From: Palsa-870 sp035937155
Lineage (GTDB): Bacteria; Chloroflexota; Dormibacteria; Dormibacterales; Dormibacteraceae
Direction: 5' to 3'
Length of the DNA stretch: 64,000 nt
Assembly: GCA_035937155.1 (NCBI GenBank)
Contig: DASYVJ010000086.1
Span: 62,001 to 126,000 of the forward strand
The notes below the pieces were generated by a model, which saw only the letters and a program-made list of their open reading frames with translations, had not been told where the DNA came from and did not search any database. A program made the position numbers and the translations under genes. This document shows, one piece after another, positions 52,852-61,605 of this stretch (the first letter of the stretch is position 1; each line of letters opens with the position of its first letter).

Positions 52852-53582
52852 CGGAGACGTCACGGCACGACGGGCGCCAGCCCGATCAGCTTCGTCCGCT
52901 GAAGATCGAGCTTGGTGTCAACGTGCATGCGGAGGGTTCGTGCCTGATCGAGATGGGGCGGACGCGCGTGTGGATCACCGCCAGCGTCGAGGATCGTGTG
53001 CCGCCTCACCGTCGTGGCAGCGGCCAGGGGTGGATCACCGCCGAGTATTCGATGCTGCCGCGGTCCACGCACGACCGTGGCGCGCGCGAAGCAACCCAGG
53101 GTCGCATCGGTGGGCGCACGCACGAGATCCAGCGCTTGATCGGTCGCTCGCTTCGCGCTTCGGTGGACATGGGCAAGCTCGGTGAGCGGACCATCACTCT
53201 TGATTGCGACGTCCTGCAGGCAGACGGCGGCACCCGCACGGCTTCGATCACCGGCGCGTTCGCCGCGCTCTACATGGCGCTCAAGCGGATGAAGGACGCG
53301 CGCATGGTCGAGCAGGTGCCGGTACGGCAGTACCTGGCCGCTGTGAGCTGCGGCATCGTGGATGGCACCCCGGTGCTGGACCTGGACTACACCGAGGACT
53401 TCCAGGCCTCCACCGACCTCAACTGCGTGATGACCGAAGACGGACGGCTGGTCGAGCTTCAGGCCACGGCCGAGGGTGCGCCTTACACGCGCGTGGAGCT
53501 GGACTCGATGCTCGCGCTCGCCAGCAAGGGCATCAAGGAGCTGATCGTCGCTCAGAAGCAGGCAATAGCCACGCTTGGCTGA
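52848..53582 (+). CDS. rph: Ribonuclease PH
   Basis: 244 aa phosphorolytic 3' exonuclease for tRNA ends. MGRTRVWITASVEDRVPPHRRGSGQGWITAEYSMLP and DCDVLQADGGTRTASITGAFAAL are the RNase PH signature. Overlaps tatC (4 nt) and rdgB (8 nt). Confidence 0.95.
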   Translation: MTETSRHDGRQPDQLRPLKIELGVNVHAEGSCLIEMGRTRVWITASVEDRVPPHRRGSGQGWITAEYSMLPRSTHDRGAREATQGRIGGRTHEIQRLIGRSLRASVDMGKLGERTITLDCDVLQADGGTRTASITGAFAALYMALKRMKDARMVEQVPVRQYLAAVSCGIVDGTPVLDLDYTEDFQASTDLNCVMTEDGRLVELQATAEGAPYTRVELDSMLALASKGIKELIVAQKQAIATLG

Positions 53583-54162
53583 GCGCCGGCGGCTGGTCAT
53601 CGCGACCGGCAACACGGGAAAGCTGCGCGAGTATCGCGAGCTGCTGGCAGATACAGGATTCGAGCTCGTGGCTTTCGACAGCGAGGTCGACGAGGTGGGG
53701 GAGACATACGCCGAGAACGCCCGCCTGAAGGCCGACACAGCCTGCAGCCGATCGGGCTTGCCGGCCCTGGGAGATGACTCAGGCGTTGAGGTCGAGGCGC
53801 TCGAGGGCTTTCCCGGCCTGCGGTCCGCCCGTCTGGGTCCGACGCAAGAGCTGCGCACAGCAGAGCTGTTACGCAGGCTGGAAGGCAAGCCCAGGCCGTG
53901 GAACGCGCGATTCGCCTGTGTCATTGCGCTCGCCGCTCCCGGTCACCCCACCCAGTTCTTTGAGGGTGAATGCCGAGGCGAGATCGTGCCGGAGTGGCGC
54001 GGCCAGGCCGGATTCGGCTACGACCCAGTATTCCTCGTCCCGGGGACGGGAAAAACCTTCGGCGAGATGACTCCGGAGGAGAAGCGCCTCTACAGTCACC
54101 GGGCCCGTGCGGCACGGGCGCTGCTCGAATCGGGAGCGCTGGAGAGTGCCGCCCAGGGCTAG
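53575..54162 (+). CDS. rdgB: XTP/dITP pyrophosphatase (RdgB/HAM1)
   Basis: 195 aa from TTG 53575. VIATGNTGKLREYRELL, LGDDSGVEVEALEGFPGLRSARL, GYDPVFLVPGTGKTFGEM and the C-terminal KRLYSHRARAARAL. Removes deaminated purine nucleotides from the pool. rph-rdgB pairing is common in bacteria. Confidence 0.94.
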   Translation: MAERRRLVIATGNTGKLREYRELLADTGFELVAFDSEVDEVGETYAENARLKADTACSRSGLPALGDDSGVEVEALEGFPGLRSARLGPTQELRTAELLRRLEGKPRPWNARFACVIALAAPGHPTQFFEGECRGEIVPEWRGQAGFGYDPVFLVPGTGKTFGEMTPEEKRLYSHRARAARALLESGALESAAQG

Positions 54163-54205
54163 AAGTTGCTGAGTTTGTTCTGGGGGGTGTCGCATCCTCG
54201 CGGAG

Positions 54206-54475
54206 GTGATTCCTACCCAGGGTAAGCGTCTACTCGTGGCGCTTGCTTTCACCGTGTTTGCGGTTCCCGCGTGTGCCGGCGCTAATCCCGCAATTAGCGC
54301 CGGTGCCGCAGCGCCAAACCCTGCCGCCCAATCAGCTCCACAACCTGCTCCTGGTGACGTCCAATCTGCGACTGCAGGTCGTTCGATTGGTTCGCAGGTG
54401 CTTGCAGCAATCAAAGCCGCCGAGGCGCAACCACATGGCGATATCGGCGATCCGGCGATAGCCCAAGCGCCGTGA
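54206..54475 (+). CDS. Small secreted Ala/Pro-rich protein
   Basis: 89 aa from GTG 54206. Signal sequence with VPAC lipobox-like site (~20-23), then low complexity (AGAAAPNPAAQSAPQPAPG). No family. Ends 13 nt before the sigma factor gene. Confidence 0.45.
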   Translation: MIPTQGKRLLVALAFTVFAVPACAGANPAISAGAAAPNPAAQSAPQPAPGDVQSATAGRSIGSQVLAAIKAAEAQPHGDIGDPAIAQAP

Positions 54476-54488
54476 GGCGGATTCGGCT

Positions 54489-55043
54489 GTGACCGCCATG
54501 GCCGCGGCCGGGGCGTGGTCATTCAGCCCAAACGGCAGCGCCAGCTCTCGAGTGACCCGGTTCGGCTACGAGCCCGGGAACGAGGCTGACTTTGAGCGCC
54601 TGTACAACGGCTCATACAGCAAGATCCTGGCGTCGCTGATCGTCCTGCTCGGCGATCGTGCGGCGGCGGAGGATTGCGCCCAGGACGCCTTCGAGAAGGC
54701 CTTCAAGAAGTGGCCGGCGTGGCAGCCGATCGCTCCACCCGAAGCATGGGTCCACCGCATCGCGATCAACGTCGCGACGTCCTATCAGCGCTCGCGGAGC
54801 ATTCGCGAGGTCGACGAGGTCATCCGTCGCATCGGAATCCCTGTCGACCGCAACCATGACCACCACACTGACCTGACGACCGCGCTGGCCAAGCTACCCA
54901 CCAAACAATCGGCCGCCGTTGTGCTCCGGCACTATCACGGTTACACCAACCGCACCATCGCGCATTCCCTGGGCATTCCCGAGGGCACCGTCGCGTCCAG
55001 GATTCGAGGTGCAACGGCGCGGTTGCGCGTGATGCTGGCCTGA
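54489..55043 (+). CDS. ECF-type RNA polymerase sigma factor
   Basis: 184 aa. Region 2 (FERLYNGSYSKILASLIVLLGDRAAAEDCAQDAFEKAFKKW) and region 4 (LPTKQSAAVVLRHYHGYTNRTIAHSLGIPEGTVASRIRGA). Likely activates a stress regulon. No obvious zinc-binding anti-sigma downstream; the next gene encodes a four-helix membrane protein that could play that part (inference). Confidence 0.9.
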   Translation: MTAMAAAGAWSFSPNGSASSRVTRFGYEPGNEADFERLYNGSYSKILASLIVLLGDRAAAEDCAQDAFEKAFKKWPAWQPIAPPEAWVHRIAINVATSYQRSRSIREVDEVIRRIGIPVDRNHDHHTDLTTALAKLPTKQSAAVVLRHYHGYTNRTIAHSLGIPEGTVASRIRGATARLRVMLA

Positions 55044-55044
55044 C

Positions 55045-55521
55045 GTGCATCACCTCCACCCTTCACCGCCCGCACGCCTGGCGGTTTACGCACTGTTTGC
55101 TTTTGCGCTTGGCCTTCAGGCCTTCCTCGCGCCGATCCACAGCACAGCCGTGGAGGTGGTCGCGCTCTTCTGTCTTGCGGTGAGCCTCATCCTCGCCGTC
55201 TGTGCTCTATATGTCTCCCTCACGATTCCAGCCCCGCTGACGCAGGATCCGCCACCTACCGCGTCCTCAGCTCTGGGCGCATTCTTCGTCGCGGCCTGGC
55301 TGGCTCCATTCCACTACTTCGTCTTTTATCTGGCCCTCGTTTTGCTTGACGCCATGGTGCTAGTTCCCGCGTATGTCTTTCACGCCACGGATGTCTGGCT
55401 GGCCCTTCTGGTCCTGGTGGCCCTAGGTGGTTGCTTCCTCCTGGAGTACTTGTTCCTGTATCTACTGCGCATCACAGCCGAGTCTCTTCCCGCGCCGCTC
55501 CAACTGCCCTTAGACCAGTAG
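55045..55521 (+). CDS. Four-helix membrane protein
   Basis: 158 aa from GTG 55045, 1 nt after the sigma stop. Helices at ~12-32, ~35-60, ~75-100 and ~115-145. No family recognised. Coupling to the sigma gene suggests a role in the same response. Confidence 0.6.
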   Translation: MHHLHPSPPARLAVYALFAFALGLQAFLAPIHSTAVEVVALFCLAVSLILAVCALYVSLTIPAPLTQDPPPTASSALGAFFVAAWLAPFHYFVFYLALVLLDAMVLVPAYVFHATDVWLALLVLVALGGCFLLEYLFLYLLRITAESLPAPLQLPLDQ

Positions 55522-55539
55522 CTTTATCCTCGACCAACG

Positions 55540-56142
55540 ATGGCGACGTTCCAGGAGGTTCTCCGCCGGCGTCGCATGGTGCGACAGTTCGACCACCGGC
55601 CGCTAGAAACAGAATTGCTGGATCGCATCCTCGAAAGCGCCCGCCACGCTCCATCCGCCGGCTTCAGTCAGGGGTTTGATTTCGTGGTCCTCGACCAGCA
55701 TGAGGCGGTCTCGCGTTTCTGGGAGCTGACAGACGACCCTCAGTTTCCGAATCCCGACGACTTCGCCGCCACGGCTCCGACCGTGGTGGTACTGCCGCTA
55801 GCGAACAAGGCGGCGTACCTCGAGCGCTACTCGCGGCCGGACAAGATGGCTTTTGGCTTGATGGACGAATCGCGCTGGCCTGTGAAGTTCTGGGAGATCG
55901 ACACCGCGATGGCGATCATGCTGATGTTGCTGACTGCGACAGATCTGGGCGTGGGCGCGCTCTACTTTGGGATATCGCACGGAGAGGCGGACCTCCTGCG
56001 GGAGCTCGGTGTGCCGGACGGCTGCAACCTAATTGGGGTGATCGGACTCGGTCACCGAGCATCGGGTGAGGTGGTCGACCTATCGCGATTCAAAGAGCGG
56101 CGCCGCAAGTTCGATGACATGGTCCATCGCAACCGATGGTGA
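55540..56142 (+). CDS. Nitroreductase family protein
   Basis: 200 aa. RRRMVRQFDHRPLETELLDRILESARHAPSAGFSQGFDFVVL is the FMN nitroreductase start; GVGALYFGISHGEADLLRELGVPDG and GLGHRASGEV complete it. FMN-dependent reductase, substrate unknown. TATCCT lies 9 nt upstream of the ATG. Confidence 0.88.
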   Translation: MATFQEVLRRRRMVRQFDHRPLETELLDRILESARHAPSAGFSQGFDFVVLDQHEAVSRFWELTDDPQFPNPDDFAATAPTVVVLPLANKAAYLERYSRPDKMAFGLMDESRWPVKFWEIDTAMAIMLMLLTATDLGVGALYFGISHGEADLLRELGVPDGCNLIGVIGLGHRASGEVVDLSRFKERRRKFDDMVHRNRW

Positions 56143-56155
56143 CGGCAGTGCGTGC

Positions 56156-56673
56156 CTAAGCAGCTTTCGTCTTGAGCAGTTCGAGGATGGTCTGCTGCTG
56201 CTGGAGGATTTGCTGCTGCTGCTCGAGCATCTGCAGCTGCCGCACGTTCATCGCGTGCAGCGTGGTAAGGGTCAAGTGATCGGCTTCGGCCCGCGCGTCC
56301 TGGCTGGCTGAGATCACGTTCTGGCCGACGATGATGATGGGGAGCAGGACCAACTGGAGGAAGGACTGCTCAACCAACTGACGCCCGTAAACGTGTCGCC
56401 GCGTATGAACGCAGCCAAAGCTTGTGGAAGAGAAATGAATGAGATGAGCATGAACAGATAGGCCGCCCACATCGTCCCCACGCTTTTCGTGATGAGGACC
56501 GCCAGCCGGGCGTTGAACTGGCCGATGGCGCCGGCGCCGTGTATCAGGCTGCGGACCTGGGGAGCCGTGATGAGGCCAGGAACGTGCTGTGTGGGCGACG
56601 CCTTGGCCGCATCGTATGCGGCGCGGTGCTCGGGACTGCTCTTCCGTCGCTCCAGGGTCTTTTCAGTCATCGT
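56156..56673 (-). pseudogene. DUF1003 membrane protein, frame-broken
   Basis: ATG 56673 frame: MTEKTLERRKSSPEHRAAYD to GTMWAAYLFMLISFISLPQALAAFIRGDTFTG, then a lost base near 56387 (GGGC) and the next frame RQLVEQSFLQLVLLPIIIVGQNVISASQDARAEADH with a Gln-rich coiled tail. Together ~172 aa, a normal DUF1003 protein. Whether the break is real or an error is open. Confidence 0.7.
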
Positions 56674-56875
56674 TTTCTCCTCGGTTCGCGAGTGCTCGTC
56701 GCCGGGATATTGCTGGCGGAATTGTGGCTCAGCCGCTGCACCCAGTTCCCACGCCTTCAAGATCCGCTGGGCGGCTGACCGCCACGTCTAGAATGTGCGT
56801 GGCCTAGACGCGCTTCGGATAGCCGCAACCGTGGTTTGTGGGCGTGAGATAGGCGGACGGCCCAAATTCGAAAGG

Positions 56876-56952
56876 CGGGCGGTAGCTTAGCTCGGCAAAG
56901 CGCCTGGTTTGGGACCAGGAGACCGCGAGTTCGAATCTCGCCCGCCCGACCA
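56876..56952 (+). tRNA. tRNA-Pro (anticodon TGG)
   Basis: Acceptor CGGGCGG / CCGCCCG, anticodon stem CCTGG / CCAGG with loop TTTGGGA (TGG), T-loop TTCGAAT. Encoded CCA. Confidence 0.96.
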
Positions 56953-56967
56953 GACAAACCACAACGA

Positions 56968-57756
56968 CTAAGTCGACGAGTTGATCTTGTCGCTGTCGTA
57001 CGTGATCCCGTCGGTGATCTTCGCGGGCACTGCTTCGAGCGTCGGATGTGCGAGCACCTCGTTGATGAGCTCAGCGGAGCCACCGACGTAGCTGTAGGAG
57101 TGGTCGATCTCGGAGGCCATGCACCACGCTCGATCGTCGGGCCACCAGAGGTTGGGCCCGTCCTCCCATCCGGCCGCATCCGACACCGAGCCGCTGAACA
57201 ACAGGTACGAGCGCGCCGCGTTTGGGGTCACACGCCTGCCCGATATGCGGCGAGGCTTGCGCCTCCGCAATCGGCGGCGAGCCGCGCGAAGGCGAAGCCA
57301 GCGGAGGAGCCTCGGTCTTGTAGCGGAGATCGCGATGAGCGGAGCCATTCCGCCCGGATGGAGGTACCCCTGGCCCTCCCACAAACAAAACCAACACTGA
57401 TCCGGAGTAGTCGTGTGCTCGCTGAGCAGCGCGGCAAGCGCTCGTACCTGCCGGTCCGGAAGCACGCCATCCCGAGGTTCGTAGTTCCACGGCCAGGGTG
57501 CAAGCTCATTGCCGAGCGCCGGCTCGGAAATCGCGTTGAACTGGACCTCCGGATGGATGGTCTTGCCACTCCATGTGGCGACCTCCGACCATCTCACCTC
57601 GATGGGATGCGAAGCCCCGTACTTTCCCGCGGGATGCAGGACTCGCGCATAAGCGGCGAAGCCCGCGGGGATGACGGATCCGACGTCATAAGCCTTGAAA
57701 GGATGCAACCGCGGTCCGATCCAGTCGGCGTTTTCAATCGCCTCGCTTGGGGTCAT
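56968..57756 (-). CDS. Conserved hypothetical protein
   Basis: 262 aa from ATG 57756 (GGAGGA just upstream). EAIENADWIGPRLHPFKAYDVGSVIPAGFAAYARVLHPA, WCFCLWEGQGYL-type and SYLLFSGSVSDA segments; a basic Arg-rich loop (RLLRWLRLRAARRRLRRRKPRR is split here) lies mid-protein. I recall similar proteins in actinobacteria without known function. Divergent from the serine hydrolase. Confidence 0.65.
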   Translation of the reverse strand: MTPSEAIENADWIGPRLHPFKAYDVGSVIPAGFAAYARVLHPAGKYGASHPIEVRWSEVATWSGKTIHPEVQFNAISEPALGNELAPWPWNYEPRDGVLPDRQVRALAALLSEHTTTPDQCWFCLWEGQGYLHPGGMAPLIAISATRPRLLRWLRLRAARRRLRRRKPRRISGRRVTPNAARSYLLFSGSVSDAAGWEDGPNLWWPDDRAWCMASEIDHSYSYVGGSAELINEVLAHPTLEAVPAKITDGITYDSDKINSST

Positions 57757-57816
57757 TTCCTCCCAGCGCACTCGCCAACTATGGGACCGCTCGACCGGTA
57801 GTACGCTTTTGGCGAA

Positions 57817-58971
57817 ATGATCCAGGCGCCGGTCGGCGGTTCGGTGCAAACGGGTTTCGAGCCCGTGCAGGAAGCCTTTGCCGCCAACTTCGAGCGGTAC
57901 GGTGAGGTCGGGGCTGCTTGCTGTATCCATCTCCACGGCCGGCGCGTGGTCGACCTGTGGGGTGGCGTCACGACGCCCGGCGGCTCTGAGCCTTATACGG
58001 CCGACACGCTGCAGATGGTCTGGTCCACAACTAAGGGTGTGGTCTCCATGGCCGCGCACATGCTGGCGCAGGAAGGAAAGTTGGACTTCGACGCTCCAGT
58101 CACGGACTACTGGCCGGAGTTCGCGGCCGAAGGCAAAGCCGGCATCCCGGTGCGCTGGCTTTTCTGTCATAAGTCCGGGCTGGCGGCAATCGATCGCCCA
58201 CTCGGCCTTGCCGACGTCATCGCCTGGAAGCCCTGTGTCGACGCTCTCGCGGCGCAGCGGCCGTTTTGGGAACCCGGGACCGCCCACGGCTACCACACGT
58301 GGACCTTTGGGTGGCTGGCGGGCGAGGTGATCCGGCGAGCCGCCGGCGTCTCGGTGGGCAAGTTCGTCGCTGAGCGGATAACCAAGCCCCTAAAGGCCGA
58401 GTTCTGGATCGGCCTTCCCGAATCGCTGAACGCGCGCGTAGCTCCTGTGCTCCCACCGATCCCAGCGGAACCCGGCACCCCTCCTGATCCACACGCCGCC
58501 CGCATCGCCGACCCCAACTCCCTGGCGCACAAGTCGTGGACAAACCCGGCGATCCCGCGGGCAGCGTTCAACGAATACCCGTTCCGATCGGCCGAGGTGC
58601 CCGCCGGCAATGGCATCGGAACTGCCCGCGCGCTCTCACGGCTGTACGCCGCCTGCATCGGAGAGATCGACGGGGTGCGCCTACTAGAGGCCGAGACCCT
58701 CGAGCTGGCCACCCGGACCCAGGCCCACGGTGAAGACCTGGTTCAGGGCTATGAGACGCACTTCGGCACCGGCTTCCAGCTGACATTCCCGTTCCGGCCG
58801 ATGGCGGGCCCCGGGTCGTTCGGCCACTACGGCAGCGGCGGCTCCGTCGGCTTCGCCCACAACGAGCTCGGCATCTCGTTCGGATATGTCATGAACCAGA
58901 TGCGCCCGGTCTATGGCGCTGACCCACGCACTTCGGGGATCGTGGAAGCGCTGCTCAACTGCCTGCGGTAG
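57817..58971 (+). CDS. Serine hydrolase, beta-lactamase/esterase (EstB) type
   Basis: 384 aa. SxxK as STTK (~69), Tyr region HGYHTWTFGWLAGEVI (~157), and HKSGLAAIDRP. The C-terminal GSFGHYGSGGSVGFAHNELGISFGYVMNQM matches class C-like esterases. No signal peptide, so likely cytoplasmic esterase and not a secreted beta-lactamase. Confidence 0.88.
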   Translation: MIQAPVGGSVQTGFEPVQEAFAANFERYGEVGAACCIHLHGRRVVDLWGGVTTPGGSEPYTADTLQMVWSTTKGVVSMAAHMLAQEGKLDFDAPVTDYWPEFAAEGKAGIPVRWLFCHKSGLAAIDRPLGLADVIAWKPCVDALAAQRPFWEPGTAHGYHTWTFGWLAGEVIRRAAGVSVGKFVAERITKPLKAEFWIGLPESLNARVAPVLPPIPAEPGTPPDPHAARIADPNSLAHKSWTNPAIPRAAFNEYPFRSAEVPAGNGIGTARALSRLYAACIGEIDGVRLLEAETLELATRTQAHGEDLVQGYETHFGTGFQLTFPFRPMAGPGSFGHYGSGGSVGFAHNELGISFGYVMNQMRPVYGADPRTSGIVEALLNCLR

Positions 58972-59010
58972 GCCGTCCGGCGGCCTAAGATCTGGCTCGG
59001 GTGATACGGC

Positions 59011-59556
59011 ATGAGCACGGCTGACCTCGTATTCGGAGTCTGCTTGCTGCTCGGGGGCGGCCTGCTGCTCCTCACCCTGGTCGTCGACGACATCTTCGGC
59101 GGCCTGCTCGGCGCCCTCCATCTCGGCTTTGACGTCGCAGGTGTGTCGCCGACGCCCCTGGTGTTCGGTTTCTTGGCCATGTTCGGCGCGGGCGGGCTGT
59201 TTGGCCTGCACAGTCTTAACGCCGGCGTCGGGACCGCCACCGTGATCGGGTCCGTGACGGGACTGGTCGGCGGGGGCGTGGCTTTTGGCGCCTTCAAGGT
59301 GCTCAAGCAGGCCGAGTCGACCGACACCTTCAGCCTGGAGGACATGGTCGGTTCGACAGGCCTCGTCTCGGTCGGGATCCCCGCCAACCATTTCGGCACC
59401 GTTCTCATCAGCTTCGCCGGCGCCTCGCACAACATGACCGCCACCGCCGACTCCGAGATACCGGCGGGACGGGTGGTGAAGGTCGTGTCCATAGCCGGCG
59501 GCAACCTCGTGGTCGCGGCCATACCGGTAAATGAAGGAGCACGACCCGATGCCTAG
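59011..59556 (+). CDS. NfeD-like membrane protein
   Basis: 181 aa. Three or four N-terminal helices, then a C-terminal OB-like NfeD domain (MVGSTGLVSVGIPANHFGTVLISFAG, AGRVVKVVSIAGGNLVVAAI). NfeD proteins partner flotillin-type SPFH proteins, and the flotillin gene overlaps this one by 8 nt. Confidence 0.8.
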   Translation: MSTADLVFGVCLLLGGGLLLLTLVVDDIFGGLLGALHLGFDVAGVSPTPLVFGFLAMFGAGGLFGLHSLNAGVGTATVIGSVTGLVGGGVAFGAFKVLKQAESTDTFSLEDMVGSTGLVSVGIPANHFGTVLISFAGASHNMTATADSEIPAGRVVKVVSIAGGNLVVAAIPVNEGARPDA

Positions 59557-61441
59557 TTTCGTGACGTCCACGCCTTTCTTCGCGGTGGCGGTCGTCGTCA
59601 TCATCCTCCTGATCCTCGCGTTCGTGGCCAGCCGGTACAAGGTGGCGGGCGCAAACGAAGCGATCATCGTCGCGGGCTCGCGAGGCTCCAAGGTGCGCGA
59701 CGAGCGCGGCCAGGCAGTGTCGACACCAGGCGACAAGGGAGTCAAGGTCGTCGTCGGAGGCGGGACGATCGTGATGCCTCTGCTCAACCGGGTCGGCCGG
59801 CTGAAACTCACAGCTCGCCAGATCAACGTGTCGCTCAGCGACGCCGTGACGAGCCAGGGCATCAAAGTGCAGGTCCAGGGCGTGGCCACGTTCAAGATCG
59901 GCCGGGACGTTGAGTCCCTGCGCAACGCAGCCGAGCGTTTCCTCGACGCCAAACCCGAGCAGGTCGACTCGATCGTCAAGAACGTGCTCGAGGGATCGCT
60001 GCGATCGATCGTCGGCACGCTGACCATCGAAGAGCTCATCCGCGACCGCCAGAAGCTGCTGCAGCAGGTGCAGGACGCGGCCAAGGGCGACCTCGCGACA
60101 AGCGGACTGCAGATCGACGCCTTCACGATCCAGAGCTTCTCCGACGAGTCGAACTACATCGAGCTGCTCGGCCAGCAGAGCGTTTCCACGGTCACCCGTG
60201 ATGCGCGCATGGTCAAGGCAACGACCGACCAGGAAGCCGCGGTTCGAGAGGCCGAGGCGCAGCAGATCAAGATCAACGCAGCCCGTGACGTCTCGCTGAG
60301 AGAGGCTGAGACGAAGACCCAGGTCGCGGCCGCGCAGGCACGCGCCGACCAGGCCGGCCCTCTCGCGGCGGCCGAGGCTCAACAGGAGGTCGTTCGCAAG
60401 CAGACCGAGCTGGCTCAGCTCGCTGCAGATCGCAAAGAGATGGAGCTGCTGTCCTCGACCGTCAAGCCGGCCGCGGCTGAGGCGCAGGCGGTGATCGCGA
60501 AAGCAGAAGGTGACAAGCGCGCACGTATCGCATCTGCCGAAGCGGACGCCGAAACGACCCGGCTCGAAGGTGGGGCAGAAGCGCAGATCGTGCTCACCAA
60601 AGGCGAGGCGGAGGCCAAGGCCCTCGCCATGCGCGCGGACGCCTACAAGCAGTTCAACGAGGCGGCCATCATCCAGACCGTGCTCGCCGCGCTGCCCGAC
60701 ATCGTGCGCGCGGCTGCCGAACCGATGGGACACATCGACTCGTTGACCGTGATGAGCGCAGACGGCGCTTCGGACATCGTGAAGAACGCGACGCGGGCAA
60801 TGATCGAATCGACAACCGCGATCAAGGGGTTGACCGGGCTGGACGTCCCGAACCTCATCGGCGGGGCGCTCGGGCGAGGCTTTGGCGAGCGCTTCCGTAC
60901 CGGCGACGGCGCCGGCGGTAGCGACGTTGGCAGTGCCTCAAATCGGATCAGCGAGATCGCCGGCGAGGGGCTGGCCACCCTCAAGGCGGCGAGGGCCGAG
61001 GCGGCTGCAAAGGCCGAGGCGGCCGCGGAGGAGACCAAGGCGAAGGCCGCCGAAGCCGAGCACAAGGCGGCTGATGCGGCGGCAAAAGCCGAGTCCGTCG
61101 CGGACGCGCTGAAGGCCGCGGGCGCGGAGAAGGTCGCCGGTGTGGTCGACAAGTTGCCTGGCCCGGCCGAGAAGTGGGCTGCGGTGCCCCAAACGAAGCC
61201 AGGAGCCGCAGTGGCGGCCGTGGCTCCGGGTGCCGGGAATGTGGAGCAGTGGGCGAAGTGGCTGGCGGGCCAGCTGGCCCGGGTTCCCCAGATCCAGGTC
61301 TACGACGCGCTGCGGCTGTCGGACCTGGTGGACAAGGGCCCTGCCCCGGCGAGAGCTTTCTGGCAGACGGCGCAGGCCGTGCTTGGGAAGGACTACGGCG
61401 ACGTCACCGTGGGTGACCTGCTCAGGCGGTTTCACCCATAG
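59549..61441 (+). CDS. Flotillin-like SPFH protein with C-terminal extension
   Basis: 630 aa from ATG 59549 (GGAG 9 nt upstream). N-terminal helix (~5-25), SPFH/Band-7 domain (~35-210: GVKVVVGGGTIVMPLLNRVGRLKLTARQINV), Ala/Glu-rich coiled coil (~215-400) and a long Ala/Lys-rich second coiled region (~450-520). The last ~65 residues (WAKWLAGQLARVPQIQVYDALRLSDLV...GDVTVGDLLRRFHP) form an added domain not usual in flotillins. Organises membrane microdomains in the family. Confidence 0.88.
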   Translation: MPSFVTSTPFFAVAVVVIILLILAFVASRYKVAGANEAIIVAGSRGSKVRDERGQAVSTPGDKGVKVVVGGGTIVMPLLNRVGRLKLTARQINVSLSDAVTSQGIKVQVQGVATFKIGRDVESLRNAAERFLDAKPEQVDSIVKNVLEGSLRSIVGTLTIEELIRDRQKLLQQVQDAAKGDLATSGLQIDAFTIQSFSDESNYIELLGQQSVSTVTRDARMVKATTDQEAAVREAEAQQIKINAARDVSLREAETKTQVAAAQARADQAGPLAAAEAQQEVVRKQTELAQLAADRKEMELLSSTVKPAAAEAQAVIAKAEGDKRARIASAEADAETTRLEGGAEAQIVLTKGEAEAKALAMRADAYKQFNEAAIIQTVLAALPDIVRAAAEPMGHIDSLTVMSADGASDIVKNATRAMIESTTAIKGLTGLDVPNLIGGALGRGFGERFRTGDGAGGSDVGSASNRISEIAGEGLATLKAARAEAAAKAEAAAEETKAKAAEAEHKAADAAAKAESVADALKAAGAEKVAGVVDKLPGPAEKWAAVPQTKPGAAVAAVAPGAGNVEQWAKWLAGQLARVPQIQVYDALRLSDLVDKGPAPARAFWQTAQAVLGKDYGDVTVGDLLRRFHP

Positions 61442-61463
61442 TCGGCAACCCTGAGGCCATAAA

Positions 61464-61480
61464 AAGCGGGAAGCCCGCTT
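61464..61480 (+). terminator. Hairpin after flotillin
   Basis: AAGCGGG-AAG-CCCGCTT, with an alternative pairing GGGAAGC ... GCTTCCC (61468-61493). Few T residues follow. The region to 61605 holds no gene. Confidence 0.45.
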
Positions 61481-61605
61481 GCGCGAGCTTCCCAAGGCTG
61501 GGGGTGGGGCGTGGAGTCGATTTCAGTGGGCCGGCTTGTCGGCCGTCGATATGGTAGCAGAGAGCCCTTGTATCCACAAGATATAGACACCTGGGGATAA
61601 ATGGC

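Noticed and set aside
56968..58296. 442-codon minus-strand version of the hypothetical gene
   Set aside because: The part upstream of 57756 overlaps the divergent serine hydrolase, and a strong RBS marks ATG 57756.
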